DNA of 64,000 nt from Pseudomonas viridiflava (GCF_900582625.1 NZ_UTIQ01000241.1:979661-1043660); one strand, 5' to 3'; shown: positions 44,327 through 58,578, numbered from the stretch's first letter. Notes: generated by a model from the letters alone, not told the origin. Program-made: numbers and translations.

Positions 44327-46432
44327 TCAGCCTTGTTTTTTAACCAGAGCTTCGACGATGTTCGACGGAGCCTCGGAGTATTTAGAGAATTCCATGGAGT
44401 AGCTCGCGCGACCCTGAGACATGGAACGGACGTCGGTCGCGTAACCGAACATCTCACCCAACGGCACTTCGGCACGGATAACCTTGCCGGAAACCGTATC
44501 TTCCATACCCTGAATCAAACCACGACGACGGTTCAGGTCACCCATCACGTCACCCATGTAATCTTCCGGGGTTACCACTTCAACTTTCATGATCGGCTCA
44601 AGCACAACACCGCCGCCCTTCTGGGCCAGCTGCTTGGTCGCCATGGAAGCTGCGATTTTGAACGCCATCTCGTTGGAGTCGACGTCGTGGTAGGAACCGT
44701 CAAACACGGTAGCCTTCAGGCCGATCAGCGGATAGCCGGCGACGACGCCGTTCTTCATCTGCTCTTCGATACCTTTCTGGATTGCCGGGATGTATTCCTT
44801 CGGAACCACACCACCCACAACCTCGTTCACAAACTCCAGACCTTCCTGACCTTCGTCAGCCGGTGCGAAGCGAATCCAGCAGTGACCAAACTGGCCACGA
44901 CCGCCGGACTGGCGAACGAACTTGCCTTCGATCTCACAGCTCTTGGAGATCTTCTCGCGGTAAGAAACCTGCGGCTTACCGATGTTGGCTTCTACACCGA
45001 ACTCGCGCTTCATGCGGTCGACGAGAATATCCAAGTGCAACTCACCCATACCGGAGATGATGGTCTGGCCAGTCTCTTCATCGGTCTTGACGCGGAACGA
45101 CGGGTCTTCCTGAGCAAGCTTGCCCAGAGCGATACCCATCTTTTCCTGGTCATCCTTGGTCTTAGGCTCAACGGCAACCGAAATAACCGGCTCCGGGAAG
45201 TCCATACGAACCAGGATGATTGGCTTTTCAGCAGAGCACAGGGTGTCACCGGTAGTGACGTCCTTCATGCCAATCAGAGCAGCGATGTCGCCAGCGCGTA
45301 CTTCTTTGATCTCTTCGCGAGTGTTCGCGTGCATCTGAACCATACGGCCCACGCGCTCTTTCTTGCCTTTAACCGAGTTGATCACGCCGTCGCCGGAGCT
45401 CAACACGCCCGAGTAAACACGGGCAAAGGTCAAAGTACCCACGAATGGGTCGGTGGCAATTTTGAATGCCAGAGCAGAGAAAGGCTCGCTGTCGTCTGCG
45501 TGACGCTCCATCTCGACAGTCTCGTCATCCGGGTCGGAACCCTTGATGGCAGGGATGTCGACAGGAGCAGGCAGGTAGTCGACAACAGCATCGAGAACCA
45601 AAGGCACGCCTTTGTTCTTGAACGAAGAACCACAAACAGCCAGGACGATTTCGCCAGCGATAGTACGCTGACGCAGAGCGGCCTTGATTTCCTCGTTGGT
45701 GAGTTCTTCACCTTCAAGGTATTTGTTCATCAGCTCTTCGTTGGCTTCAGCGGCAGCTTCAACCATGTTGCTGCGCCACTCGTCAGCCAACTCTTGCAGC
45801 TCGGCCGGGATTGCTTCGCGACGAGGAGCCATGCCCTTGTCGGCGTCATCCCAGTAAACAGCTTCCATGGTCATCAGATCGATCTGACCCTGGAAGTTGT
45901 CTTCAGCACCGATAGCCAACTGGATTGGCACCGGAGTGTGACCCAGACGCTGCTTGATCTGACCAACTACGCGCAGGAAGTTTGCGCCAGCACGGTCCAT
46001 CTTGTTTACGTAAACAAGACGTGGAACGCCGTATTTGTTGGCTTGACGCCATACGGTTTCCGACTGTGGCTCAACGCCCGAAGTACCACAGAACACAACG
46101 ACGGCGCCGTCGAGTACGCGCAGCGAGCGCTCTACTTCGATGGTGAAGTCAACGTGCCCGGGGGTATCGATGATGTTGAAGCGGTAGCTGTCTTTGTGCT
46201 GCTTAACGGAGCCAGACCAGAACGCAGTAGTAGCAGCGGAGGTAATGGTGATACCGCGCTCCTGCTCCTGAACCATCCAGTCCATGGTCGCGGCGCCATC
46301 ATGCACCTCGCCCATTTTGTGGTTCACGCCTGTGTAAAAAAGCACGCGCTCGGTGGTAGTGGTTTTGCCAGCATCCACGTGCGCCACGATACCGATGTTA
46401 CGGTAGCGGGAAATCGGTGTAAGACGAGCCAT
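44327..46432 (-). CDS. fusA: elongation factor G
   Basis: 701 residues; ribosomal translocase with GTPase motifs AHVDAGKTTTTERVLFYTG, DTPGHVDFTIEVERS and NKMDRAGANF. Domains II-V follow in normal order. 30 bp after rpsG and 32 bp before tuf in the str operon. Confidence 0.99.
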   Translation of the reverse strand: MARLTPISRYRNIGIVAHVDAGKTTTTERVLFYTGVNHKMGEVHDGAATMDWMVQEQERGITITSAATTAFWSGSVKQHKDSYRFNIIDTPGHVDFTIEVERSLRVLDGAVVVFCGTSGVEPQSETVWRQANKYGVPRLVYVNKMDRAGANFLRVVGQIKQRLGHTPVPIQLAIGAEDNFQGQIDLMTMEAVYWDDADKGMAPRREAIPAELQELADEWRSNMVEAAAEANEELMNKYLEGEELTNEEIKAALRQRTIAGEIVLAVCGSSFKNKGVPLVLDAVVDYLPAPVDIPAIKGSDPDDETVEMERHADDSEPFSALAFKIATDPFVGTLTFARVYSGVLSSGDGVINSVKGKKERVGRMVQMHANTREEIKEVRAGDIAALIGMKDVTTGDTLCSAEKPIILVRMDFPEPVISVAVEPKTKDDQEKMGIALGKLAQEDPSFRVKTDEETGQTIISGMGELHLDILVDRMKREFGVEANIGKPQVSYREKISKSCEIEGKFVRQSGGRGQFGHCWIRFAPADEGQEGLEFVNEVVGGVVPKEYIPAIQKGIEEQMKNGVVAGYPLIGLKATVFDGSYHDVDSNEMAFKIAASMATKQLAQKGGGVVLEPIMKVEVVTPEDYMGDVMGDLNRRRGLIQGMEDTVSGKVIRAEVPLGEMFGYATDVRSMSQGRASYSMEFSKYSEAPSNIVEALVKKQG

Positions 46433-46462
46433 AAAGCCCTCGCAATATTAGAAGCGCTGAAT

Positions 46463-46933
46463 TTAGAAGCGGTAGTGCGAAAACGCTTTGTTGGCTTCAG
46501 CCATACGGTGCACGTCTTCACGCTTCTTAACTGCAGCACCTTTGCCTTCAGCAGCATCCAACAGCTCGCCAGCCAAGCGCAGGGCCATGGATTTCTCGCC
46601 ACGCTTACGGGCGAAATCCACCAACCAGCGCATGGCCAGGGCGTTACGACGGGACGGACGAACTTCGACCGGAACCTGGTAAGTAGCACCGCCTACACGG
46701 CGCGACTTCACTTCGACCAGCGGAGCGATGGCGTCGAGAGCTTTCTCGAAGATTTCCAGGGGATCGCTGTTCTTGCGCTCTTTAACCTTTTCCAGGGCGC
46801 CATAAACGATACGCTCGGCAACGGCTTTCTTGCCGCTTTCCATCACGTGGTTCATGAACTTGGCCAGGATCTGGCTACCGTATTTTGGATCGTCAAGCAC
46901 TTCGCGCTTGGCTGCTACACGTCTTCTTGGCAT
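46463..46933 (-). CDS. rpsG: 30S ribosomal protein S7
   Basis: 156 residues, [20 protein letters not shown] at the start; nucleates the 30S head and contacts E-site tRNA. In E. coli S7 represses the str operon by binding the rpsL-rpsG gap; here that gap is 150 bp and could hold such a site, but I cannot define it. Confidence 0.98.
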
Positions 46934-47083
46934 GGATAAGCCCTCAAACGGTCTTCAGGTTAGCCCGGGAACAATAAAACCTGTGGATGACAATCCTGGG
47001 TTAAACGCCCGACCTTACTCTTATCGACTCAGAAAAATGAAAATCTATTTTGGGTGAAACGACCGATTACTCGGACGCTGCAC

Positions 47084-47455
47084 TTACTTCGGACGCTTGG
47101 TACCGTATTTCGAACGGCCCTGGTTACGACCTTTAACACCGGAAGTATCCAAAGAACCACGAACGGTGTGGTAACGAACACCTGGCAAGTCTTTTACACG
47201 ACCGCCGCGGATCAGTACCACGCTGTGTTCTTGCAGGTTGTGGCCTTCACCGCCGATGTACGAGGAAACCTCGAAACCGTTGGTCAGACGCACACGGCAT
47301 ACTTTACGCAGTGCCGAGTTAGGTTTTTTCGGCGTGGTGGTATACACACGGGTGCATACGCCACGACGTTGCGGGCAGTTCTGCAGCGCAGGCACGTCGG
47401 ATTTCTCGACGATACGCTTACGCGGCTGACGTACCAGCTGGTTGATAGTTGCCAT
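47084..47455 (-). CDS. rpsL: 30S ribosomal protein S12
   Basis: 123 residues; decoding-centre protein. Streptomycin-target residues are wild type: Lys in [12 protein letters not shown] and in [14 protein letters not shown]. First gene of the str operon, with its own promoter and leader hairpin. Confidence 0.99.
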
Positions 47456-47494
47456 CTACTAGCTCCACTGTTGTCTTTCGACGCTATTGTCTTA

Positions 47495-47540
47495 CAAGAA
47501 AAACAAAATGGCAGGACATGAGTCCCGCCAAATTTAGGGG
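47495..47540 (-). ncRNA. rpsL leader attenuator (Pseudomonas rpsL leader type)
   Basis: In the operon direction GGCGGGAC and GTCCTGCC pair (loop TCAT, one G-U) and are followed by ATTTTGTTTTTC, a terminator-like element starting about 10 nt after the predicted transcription start and 40 nt before the rpsL ATG. A premature-terminator leader upstream of rpsL in Pseudomonas is a described motif (rpsL leader, Naville and Gautheret set); this location and form fit it. Confidence 0.7.
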
Positions 47541-47546
47541 TACAAG

Positions 47547-47575
47547 AGTCTAAAGAGCTTCTGGCACCCCGTCAA
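47547..47575 (-). promoter_or_regulatory. sigma-70 promoter of the str operon (rpsL)
   Basis: On the minus strand TTGACG (47575-47570), 17 bp, TAGACT (47552-47547), just after the rpoC terminator hairpin. Confidence 0.85.
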
Positions 47576-47578
47576 GAC

Positions 47579-47612
47579 AAGGCCCGGTGAGGCTTTCGCT
47601 TCACCGGGCCCT
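47579..47612 (-). terminator. terminator hairpin after rpoC
   Basis: GGCCCGGTGA / TCACCGGGCC perfect 10-bp stem with a 10-nt loop, 25 bp after rpoC. The following TTGTCTTG is a weak U tract and also contains the rpsL -35 box, so read-through is likely. Confidence 0.75.
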
Positions 47613-47636
47613 GACCCGATTGGCAACCTGTAGCGA

Positions 47637-50600
47637 TTACAGGTTGTTCAACGCTTCCGACAGTTGAGCTTCAGCTTCGCTGGCGCTCACTTGAACCGGC
47701 TTGCCGGCTTCACGACGACGCTTACGCTCGCTGTGATAAGCCAGGCCCGTACCGGCTGGAATCAGACGACCTACCACCACGTTCTCTTTCAAGCCGCGCA
47801 GGAAGTCGCGCTTGCCGGTAACCGCAGCCTCAGTGAGGACGCGCGTGGTTTCCTGGAAGGAAGCCGCCGAGATGAACGATTCGGTGGACAGCGACGCCTT
47901 GGTGATGCCCAACAGCACGCGGTCAAACTTGGAGATGAACTTGTCGTCAGCACTCAGACGCTCGTTCTCACCCAGTACGTGTGTCAGTTCCATCTGGTCG
48001 CCCTTAATGAAACTGGAGTCGCCGGATTCGGTGATCTCAACTTTACGCAGCATCTGACGCAGGATGGTTTCGATGTGCTTGTCGTTGATCTTCACGCCCT
48101 GCAGGCGGTAAACGTCCTGGATCTCGTTGACGATGTACTTGGCCAGCGCGCTGACGCCCAACAAACGGAGAATGTCGTGCGGATCGCTCGGACCGTCGGA
48201 GATGACTTCGCCGCGGTTCACTTGTTCGCCCTCGAAGACGTTCAGGTGACGCCATTTCGGAATCAGCTCTTCGTACGGATCGCTACCGTCGTTCGGGGTG
48301 ATAACCAGACGGCGCTTGCCTTTGGTTTCCTTACCGAACGCGATGGTGCCGCTGACTTCCGCCAGGATCGAGGCTTCTTTCGGACGACGCGCTTCGAACA
48401 AGTCGGCAACACGCGGCAGACCACCGGTGATGTCGCGAGTTTTCGAAGTTTCCTGGGGGATACGAGCGATAACATCACCGACACCCACTTGCACACCATC
48501 CGCCACACCGACCAGGGCGTTGGCTGGCAGGAAGTACTGAGCCGGTACGTCGGTACCTGGCAGCAGCAAGTCTTTGCCATCGATGCCAACCATCTTCACA
48601 GCGGGACGGATGTCCTTGCCGGCGGCCGGGCGATCTTTCGGATCCAGTACTTCAATGTTGGTCAAACCCGTCAATTCGTCAGTCTGACGCTTGATGGTGA
48701 TACCTTCTTCCATGCCCACGTAGGTCACGGTACCTTTCATTTCGGTAACGATCGGGTGGGTGTGCGGATCCCATTTGGCGACGATAGCGCCGGCATCCAC
48801 TTTGTCGCCTTCCTTGACGGAAATAACGGCGCCGTACGGCAGCTTGTAACGCTCGCGCTCACGACCGAACTCATCGGCCAGAGCCAGCTCACCGGAACGC
48901 GATACTGCAACCAGGTTGCCGTCAGCACGCTCAACGTGTTTCAGGTTATGCAGACGGATTGTGCCGCCATTTTTCACCTGAATGCTGTCAGCAGCTGAGG
49001 TCCGGCTTGCCGCACCACCGATGTGGAACGTACGCATGGTCAGCTGAGTACCCGGCTCACCGATCGACTGAGCAGCAATTACGCCAACAGCTTCGCCGAT
49101 GTTGATCTGGTGACCACGAGCCAGGTCGCGACCGTAGCACTTGGCGCAAATACCGTAGCGGGTTTCGCAGCTGATCGGCGAACGCACGATCACTTCATCA
49201 ATGCTGTTCAGCTCGATGAACTCAACCCACTGTTCATCAACCAATGTGCCGGCTGGAACGATGACTTCTTCAGTGCCTGGTTTGAACACGTCGCGGGCAA
49301 TAACTCGGCCCAGTACGCGCTCACCCAGAGGCTCAACTACGTCACCGCCTTCAATGTGCGGAGTCATCAGCAAGCCGTGCTCAGTACCGCAATCGATCGC
49401 GGTAACAACCAGATCCTGAGCTACGTCAACCAGACGACGAGTCAGGTAACCGGAGTTCGCGGTTTTCAACGCGGTATCCGCCAGACCTTTACGAGCACCG
49501 TGCGTGGAGATGAAGTACTGAAGTACGCTCAGGCCTTCACGGAAGTTCGCGGTGATCGGCGTCTCGATGATCGAGCCGTCCGGCTTGGCCATCAGGCCAC
49601 GCATACCAGCCAGCTGACGAATCTGAGCTGCCGAACCCCGGGCACCGGAGTCAGCCATCATGTACATGGAGTTGAAGGACTCCTGATCCACTTCTTTACC
49701 ATGACGGTCGATGACCTTCTCTTTCGAGAGGTTCGCCATCATCGCCTTCGACACTTCGTCGTTGGCCTTGGACCAGAGGTCGATTACCTTGTTGTACTTC
49801 TCGCCCTGGGTAACCAGGCCCGAGGCGTACTGGCTTTCGATTTCTTTAACTTCCTCGGTGGCCGCATCAATGATGCGCGCTTTCTCATCAGGGATGACGA
49901 AGTCATTCACACCGATGGAAACGCCGGAGATAGTTGAATAGGCGAAGCCGGTGTACATCAACTGGTCAGCGAAAATCACGGTGTCCTTCAAGCCAACGGT
50001 GCGATAGCACTGGTTGATCAGCTTGGAGATCGCCTTTTTCTTCATCGGCTGGTTGACGACGTCGTACGGCAGGCCAGCAGGAACCACCTGGAACAACAGC
50101 GCGCGGCCGACGGTGGTGTCAACGATGCGGGTGTTCTTGGTGATGCTGCCATCGCGGTCTTTGATGACCTCGTTGATACGCACCTTAACTTTGGCGTGCA
50201 GCGCTGCTTCGCCGGCGCGGAATACGCGGTCGACTTCCTGCAGGTCTGCAAACACGCGGCCTTCGCCTTTGGCGTTGATCGCTTCGCGGGTCATGTAGTA
50301 CAGACCCAATACAACGTCCTGCGACGGAACGATGATTGGCTCACCGTTGGCTGGCGACAGAATGTTGTTGGTCGACATCATCAACGCGCGCGCTTCCAAC
50401 TGGGCTTCCAGTGTCAGCGGTACGTGTACGGCCATTTGGTCGCCGTCGAAGTCGGCGTTGTACGCGGCGCAGACCAGCGGGTGCAGCTGAATAGCTTTAC
50501 CTTCGATCAGTACTGGTTCAAACGCCTGGATACCCAGACGGTGAAGGGTCGGCGCACGGTTGAGGAGCACGGGGTGTTCGCGAATCACTTCAGCGAGAAC

Positions 50601-51830
50601 GTCCCAAACCTCTGGCAGCTCGCGCTCAACCATTTTCTTCGCGGCTTTGATGGTGGTGGCCAGGCCACGCATTTCCAACTTGCCGAAAATGAACGGTTTG
50701 AACAGCTCGAGGGCCATCTTCTTCGGCAGACCGCACTGGTGCAGACGCAGAGTCGGGCCCACGGTAATAACGGAACGACCGGAGTAGTCCACGCGCTTAC
50801 CGAGCAAGTTCTGACGGAAACGACCTTGCTTACCCTTGATCATGTCGGCCAAGGATTTCAGCGGACGCTTGTTCGAACCAGTGATGGCGCGACCGCGACG
50901 ACCGTTGTCGAGCAAGGCGTCAACCGCCTCCTGGAGCATGCGCTTTTCGTTACGCACGATGATGTCCGGCGCGGACAGATCGAGCAGGCGCTTCAAGCGG
51001 TTGTTACGGTTGATCACTCGACGATACAGATCGTTGAGGTCGGACGTGGCGAAACGACCACCATCCAGCGGAACCAATGGACGCAGATCTGGCGGCAGAA
51101 CCGGCAGAACGGTCAGCACCATCCACTCTGGGTGGTTGCCGGAACCCTGGAAGGCTTCCATCAACTTCAGACGCTTGGACAGCTTCTTGATCTTGGTTTC
51201 GGAGTTGGTCTGCGGAATCTCTTCACGCAGGCGGCCGATTTCGTGCTCCAGATCGATAGCGGTGAGGAGCTCGCGAACAGCCTCGGCACCCATACGGGCG
51301 TCGAAGTCGTCACCGAACTCTTCGATGGCTTCGAAATATTGCTCGTCGTTCAGCAGCTGACCCTTTTCCAGGGTAGTCATGCCCGGATCGATAACGACAT
51401 AGCTCTCGAAATAGAGAACGCGCTCGATATCACGCAGGGTCATGTCCAGCAGCAAGCCGATACGGGACGGCAGCGATTTCAGGAACCAGATGTGGGCAAC
51501 CGGCGAAGCCAGCTCGATGTGCGCCATGCGCTCACGACGAACCTTGGCCAGCGCAACTTCAACGCCGCACTTCTCGCAGATCACGCCACGGTGCTTGAGG
51601 CGCTTGTACTTACCGCACAGGCACTCATAGTCTTTTACTGGGCCAAAGATCTTGGCGCAGAACAGGCCGTCACGCTCAGGTTTGAACGTACGGTAGTTAA
51701 TGGTTTCCGGCTTTTTAACTTCACCGAAGGACCACGAACGGATCATCTCTGGCGACGCCAACCCAATACGGATGGCATCGAACTCTTCGACTTGACCCTG
51801 GTTTTTCAGCAAATTCAGTAGGTCTTTCAA
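47637..51830 (-). CDS. rpoC: RNA polymerase beta' subunit
   Basis: 1397 residues from a TTG at 51830 with AGGAAAGG before it; TTG is also the start used in other pseudomonads. N-terminal zinc site CLCGKYKRLKHRGVICEKCG, catalytic NADFDGDQM near residue 460 holding the active-site Mg, and second zinc site with CETRYGICAKCYGRDL. 62 bp after rpoB. Confidence 0.99.
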   Translation of the reverse strand: MKDLLNLLKNQGQVEEFDAIRIGLASPEMIRSWSFGEVKKPETINYRTFKPERDGLFCAKIFGPVKDYECLCGKYKRLKHRGVICEKCGVEVALAKVRRERMAHIELASPVAHIWFLKSLPSRIGLLLDMTLRDIERVLYFESYVVIDPGMTTLEKGQLLNDEQYFEAIEEFGDDFDARMGAEAVRELLTAIDLEHEIGRLREEIPQTNSETKIKKLSKRLKLMEAFQGSGNHPEWMVLTVLPVLPPDLRPLVPLDGGRFATSDLNDLYRRVINRNNRLKRLLDLSAPDIIVRNEKRMLQEAVDALLDNGRRGRAITGSNKRPLKSLADMIKGKQGRFRQNLLGKRVDYSGRSVITVGPTLRLHQCGLPKKMALELFKPFIFGKLEMRGLATTIKAAKKMVERELPEVWDVLAEVIREHPVLLNRAPTLHRLGIQAFEPVLIEGKAIQLHPLVCAAYNADFDGDQMAVHVPLTLEAQLEARALMMSTNNILSPANGEPIIVPSQDVVLGLYYMTREAINAKGEGRVFADLQEVDRVFRAGEAALHAKVKVRINEVIKDRDGSITKNTRIVDTTVGRALLFQVVPAGLPYDVVNQPMKKKAISKLINQCYRTVGLKDTVIFADQLMYTGFAYSTISGVSIGVNDFVIPDEKARIIDAATEEVKEIESQYASGLVTQGEKYNKVIDLWSKANDEVSKAMMANLSKEKVIDRHGKEVDQESFNSMYMMADSGARGSAAQIRQLAGMRGLMAKPDGSIIETPITANFREGLSVLQYFISTHGARKGLADTALKTANSGYLTRRLVDVAQDLVVTAIDCGTEHGLLMTPHIEGGDVVEPLGERVLGRVIARDVFKPGTEEVIVPAGTLVDEQWVEFIELNSIDEVIVRSPISCETRYGICAKCYGRDLARGHQINIGEAVGVIAAQSIGEPGTQLTMRTFHIGGAASRTSAADSIQVKNGGTIRLHNLKHVERADGNLVAVSRSGELALADEFGRERERYKLPYGAVISVKEGDKVDAGAIVAKWDPHTHPIVTEMKGTVTYVGMEEGITIKRQTDELTGLTNIEVLDPKDRPAAGKDIRPAVKMVGIDGKDLLLPGTDVPAQYFLPANALVGVADGVQVGVGDVIARIPQETSKTRDITGGLPRVADLFEARRPKEASILAEVSGTIAFGKETKGKRRLVITPNDGSDPYEELIPKWRHLNVFEGEQVNRGEVISDGPSDPHDILRLLGVSALAKYIVNEIQDVYRLQGVKINDKHIETILRQMLRKVEITESGDSSFIKGDQMELTHVLGENERLSADDKFISKFDRVLLGITKASLSTESFISAASFQETTRVLTEAAVTGKRDFLRGLKENVVVGRLIPAGTGLAYHSERKRRREAGKPVQVSASEAEAQLSEALNNL

Positions 51831-51892
51831 GGCCTTTCCTCCTGGCGGAGCAAGGAGCGGGCTCTACAGCCCCGCTCCCATTGCGCTTCGTG

Positions 51893-55966
<4,074 letters not shown>

Positions 55967-56111
55967 CAGCGTTCCCCAGCTTGGTCACCTGCTTATTTGG
56001 CTCCCCCCGACGGGAGCAGCCAGAAAATCTTGCAAACTCTCGGTTTGCGCCACCCCTCGGGGCGGTTACCGCTTCAGCTACAGGCCAACCCTCGAAGGCG
56101 GCCTATAACGG

Positions 56112-56140
56112 AAAAAGGCCGGTGGCAATTGCCACCAGCC
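56112..56140 (-). terminator. rplL-rpoB attenuator
   Basis: GGTGGCAATTGCCACC is a perfect palindrome extended by GGCC/AGCC with one mismatch; on the operon strand it is followed by five T's. As in E. coli, a partial terminator here lets more L7/L12 than RNA polymerase be made. Confidence 0.85.
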
Positions 56141-56186
56141 ATCAGCCTTTCGCTCAACGCTTGGGCTGTAGACGCAAGGTCGTCGC

Positions 56187-56555
56187 TTACTTGAGCTCGA
56201 CTTTAGCGCCTGCTTCTTCCAGGGCTTTCTTGGCAGCTTCGGCTTCGTCTTTCGACACGCCTTCTTTAACGATGCCAGGAGCGCTGTCAACAACAGCTTT
56301 AGCTTCTTTCAGACCCAGACCGGTCAGTTCACGAACGACCTTGATCACGTTTACTTTCTTCTCGCCGGATTCAAGCAGCATTACGTTGAATTCGGTTTGT
56401 TCTTCAGCAACAGCAGCTGGGCCAGCAGCTGGGCCAGCGGAAGCAGCAGCAGCGCTAACGCCGAACTTCTCTTCCATTGCTTTGATCAGCTCAACGATTT
56501 CCAGAACGGATTTCTCGCCGATTGCGTCGATGATTTCTTGATTAGACAGAGCCAT
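56187..56555 (-). CDS. rplL: 50S ribosomal protein L7/L12
   Basis: 122 residues; stalk protein that recruits translation GTPases. N-terminal dimer domain, Ala-rich hinge (AAAASAGPAAGPAA), C-terminal factor-binding domain with VIKVVRELTGLGLKEAK. 78 bp after rplJ. Confidence 0.99.
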   Translation of the reverse strand: MALSNQEIIDAIGEKSVLEIVELIKAMEEKFGVSAAAASAGPAAGPAAVAEEQTEFNVMLLESGEKKVNVIKVVRELTGLGLKEAKAVVDSAPGIVKEGVSKDEAEAAKKALEEAGAKVELK

Positions 56556-56633
56556 GACTCTAATTCCTGTATTGGGGTGACAGCCTACGCGGCCATCGAA
56601 ATAAACAATAAACGCGAAAGGAGTTGCTCAGCC

Positions 56634-57134
56634 TCAGGCTGCGGCAGCTTCTTTCTGGTCGCGAAGGGCCGCCAGAGTACGAGCCAATTTGCTGGTTGCG
56701 CCTTGAATCACGCTCATCAGCTGAGAAATTGCTTCGTCACGGGTCGGCAGGCTTGCCAGTACGTCGATCTGATTAGCTGCGAGGAACTTGCCCTCGAACG
56801 CAGCTGCCTTGATCTCGAACTTATCCTGACCTTTGGCGAACTCTTTGAACAAACGGGCAGCAGCGCCAGGATGTTCGTTAGAGAATGCAACCAGGGTCGG
56901 GCCGGTGAACACGTCGTTGAGCACGTCATATTGAGTGCCGGCAACGGCGCGTTTGAGCAGGGTGTTACGTACAACACGTACGTAAACGCCAGCTTCACGA
57001 GCCTCTTTACGGAGTCCGGTCATTGCGCCTACTGTCACACCACGGGCATCAGCCACGACAGCGGACAGAGCGACTTTGGCAGCCTCGTTGACTTCAGCGA
57101 CGATGGCCTTCTTGTCTTCGAGTTTAATTGCCAC
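56634..57134 (-). CDS. rplJ: 50S ribosomal protein L10
   Basis: 166 residues; base of the L7/L12 stalk and autogenous repressor through the leader upstream. Starts MAIKLEDKKAIVAEVNEAAK; the C-terminal helix binds the L12 dimers. Confidence 0.98.
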   Translation of the reverse strand: MAIKLEDKKAIVAEVNEAAKVALSAVVADARGVTVGAMTGLRKEAREAGVYVRVVRNTLLKRAVAGTQYDVLNDVFTGPTLVAFSNEHPGAAARLFKEFAKGQDKFEIKAAAFEGKFLAANQIDVLASLPTRDEAISQLMSVIQGATSKLARTLAALRDQKEAAAA

Positions 57135-57208
57135 GGGTTAACTCCTGCTTGTTACGTTTCATCTGGCCGGAGCCGGATGTCGTTTGGTGTCAGATTCCAT
57201 AAGGAACC

Positions 57209-57300
57209 GGGAGCACCATCTGCGTAGGCTTGTGGTTTAAGACTTGCGTCGCCTACGGTCTTGGATAGCCCCCGCCAGGCAGGGACCCCAATCTTTCAAC
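57209..57300 (-). ncRNA. L10 leader (rplJ mRNA autoregulatory element)
   Basis: On the rplJ strand GACCGTAGGCG and CGCCTACGC-like arms (here AGCCTACGCAGATGGTG) enclose AAGTCTTAA, the arrangement of the gamma-proteobacterial L10 leader that the L10-L12 complex binds. It occupies the 200-bp gap between rplA and rplJ, which also has a perfect CGGAGCAA..TTGCTCCG hairpin (57304-57323) close to the rplA stop. Confidence 0.85.
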
Positions 57301-57334
57301 AATCGGAGCAATTACTTGCTCCGACTGATTTGTC

Positions 57335-58030
57335 TTACGCGTCCAGCGAGCCCTGGTCGATAACCAGGCCTGGGCCCATGGTGGTGCTCAGAGTAACGCG
57401 CTTAACGTAGATACCTTTCGAAGAGGCTGGCTTGATGCGCTTGAGATCAGCGATCAGGGCCTCAACGTTTTCCTTCAGCTTGATGGCTTCGAAGCCAACT
57501 TTGCCAACGGAAGTGTGGATGATGCCGTTTTTGTCGGTGCGATAACGAACCTGACCAGCCTTGGCGTTCTTCACGGCAGTGGCTACGTCTGGAGTTACGG
57601 TACCAACTTTCGGGTTAGGCATCAGGCCACGCGGACCGAGGATCTGACCCAGCTGGCCGACAACGCGCATGGCGTCCGGAGAAGCGATAACTACGTCGTA
57701 GTTCAGCTCGCCCGCTTTCATTTCAGCAGCCAGTTCGTCCATACCAACGCGATCAGCACCGGCAGCCAGAGCAGCTTCAGCAGCCGGACCCTGGGTGAAC
57801 ACAGCAACGCGCACGGTTTTACCGGTGCCATGCGGCAGAACGGTAGCGCTACGCACAACCTGGTCTGATTTACGTGGGTCAACGCCCAGGTTCACAGCGA
57901 TGTCGAACGACTCGGTGAACTTAACTTTCGACAGCTCGCCCAGCAGGGTGGCCGCTTCTTCAAAACCGTAAGACTTACCAGCGACGATTTTCTCGGCGAT
58001 AGCCTTTTGGCGTTTGGTCAACTTAGCCAT
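57335..58030 (-). CDS. rplA: 50S ribosomal protein L1
   Basis: 231 residues; L1-stalk protein that moves E-site tRNA, and in E. coli the repressor of rplKA. Conserved GPRGLMPNPKVGTVTPDV. Start overlaps the rplK stop (TAATG). Confidence 0.99.
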   Translation of the reverse strand: MAKLTKRQKAIAEKIVAGKSYGFEEAATLLGELSKVKFTESFDIAVNLGVDPRKSDQVVRSATVLPHGTGKTVRVAVFTQGPAAEAALAAGADRVGMDELAAEMKAGELNYDVVIASPDAMRVVGQLGQILGPRGLMPNPKVGTVTPDVATAVKNAKAGQVRYRTDKNGIIHTSVGKVGFEAIKLKENVEALIADLKRIKPASSKGIYVKRVTLSTTMGPGLVIDQGSLDA

Positions 58031-58461
58031 TACACACCCTCCACGTTGAGGCCCATGCTGCGAGCAGAACCGGCGATAGTACGCACGGCTGCATCCATAT
58101 CAGCAGCGGTCAGATCAGCCTGTTTGGTTTTGGCGATCTCTTCTAGCTGAGCACGGGTAACGGTGCCAACCTTGACGCTGTTCGGGCGAGCCGAACCGCT
58201 AGTCAGACCGGCAGCCTTCTTCAGCAGAACCGAAGCAGGGGTGCTTTTGGTTTCAAAAGTGAAGCTACGGTCGCTATATACAGTGATGATAACTGGAGTC
58301 GGCAGACCAGGTTCCATGCCCTGAGTCTTGGCGTTAAACGCCTTGCAGAATTCCATGATGTTCACACCGTGCTGACCAAGAGCCGGACCAACAGGTGGGC
58401 TCGGGTTAGCTTGTGCAGCCTTTACTTGCAGCTTGATATAAGCCGTGATTTTCTTAGCCAT
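58030..58461 (-). CDS. rplK: 50S ribosomal protein L11
   Basis: 143 residues; GTPase-centre protein and thiopeptide contact, with Pro-rich N-terminal ANPSPPVGPALGQHGVNIM. Needed for RelA activation. Own transcription unit is likely because a terminator precedes it. Confidence 0.99.
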   Translation of the reverse strand: MAKKITAYIKLQVKAAQANPSPPVGPALGQHGVNIMEFCKAFNAKTQGMEPGLPTPVIITVYSDRSFTFETKSTPASVLLKKAAGLTSGSARPNSVKVGTVTRAQLEEIAKTKQADLTAADMDAAVRTIAGSARSMGLNVEGV

Positions 58462-58533
58462 TAGCTACTCCAATTCGGGTTCTAACGCCTTGCGGCTCCC
58501 CGGGGTTACTTACGTGTTTATCCCAGTGACGAC

Positions 58534-58561
58534 AAAACCCCGCAGCCTGAGGCTGCGGGGT
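58534..58561 (-). terminator. terminator between nusG and rplK
   Basis: ACCCCGCAGCC / GGCTGCGGGGT 11-bp stem with loop TGA and TTTT on the minus strand, 17 bp after nusG. A poor promoter-like TTGTCG-17-TAAGTA follows for rplK. Confidence 0.88.
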
Positions 58562-58578
58562 ACGGGACGCTTTGTCAG

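Noticed and set aside
44333..46939. 868-codon open frame on the plus strand opposite fusA and rpsG
   Set aside because: It is antisense to strongly conserved fusA/rpsG and has no recognisable motif; long antisense frames are expected from the codon bias of highly expressed genes.
57304..57323. Intrinsic terminator after rplA
   Set aside because: The CGGAGCAA/TTGCTCCG hairpin is perfect but lacks a following T run; I treat it as part of the L10 leader region instead.
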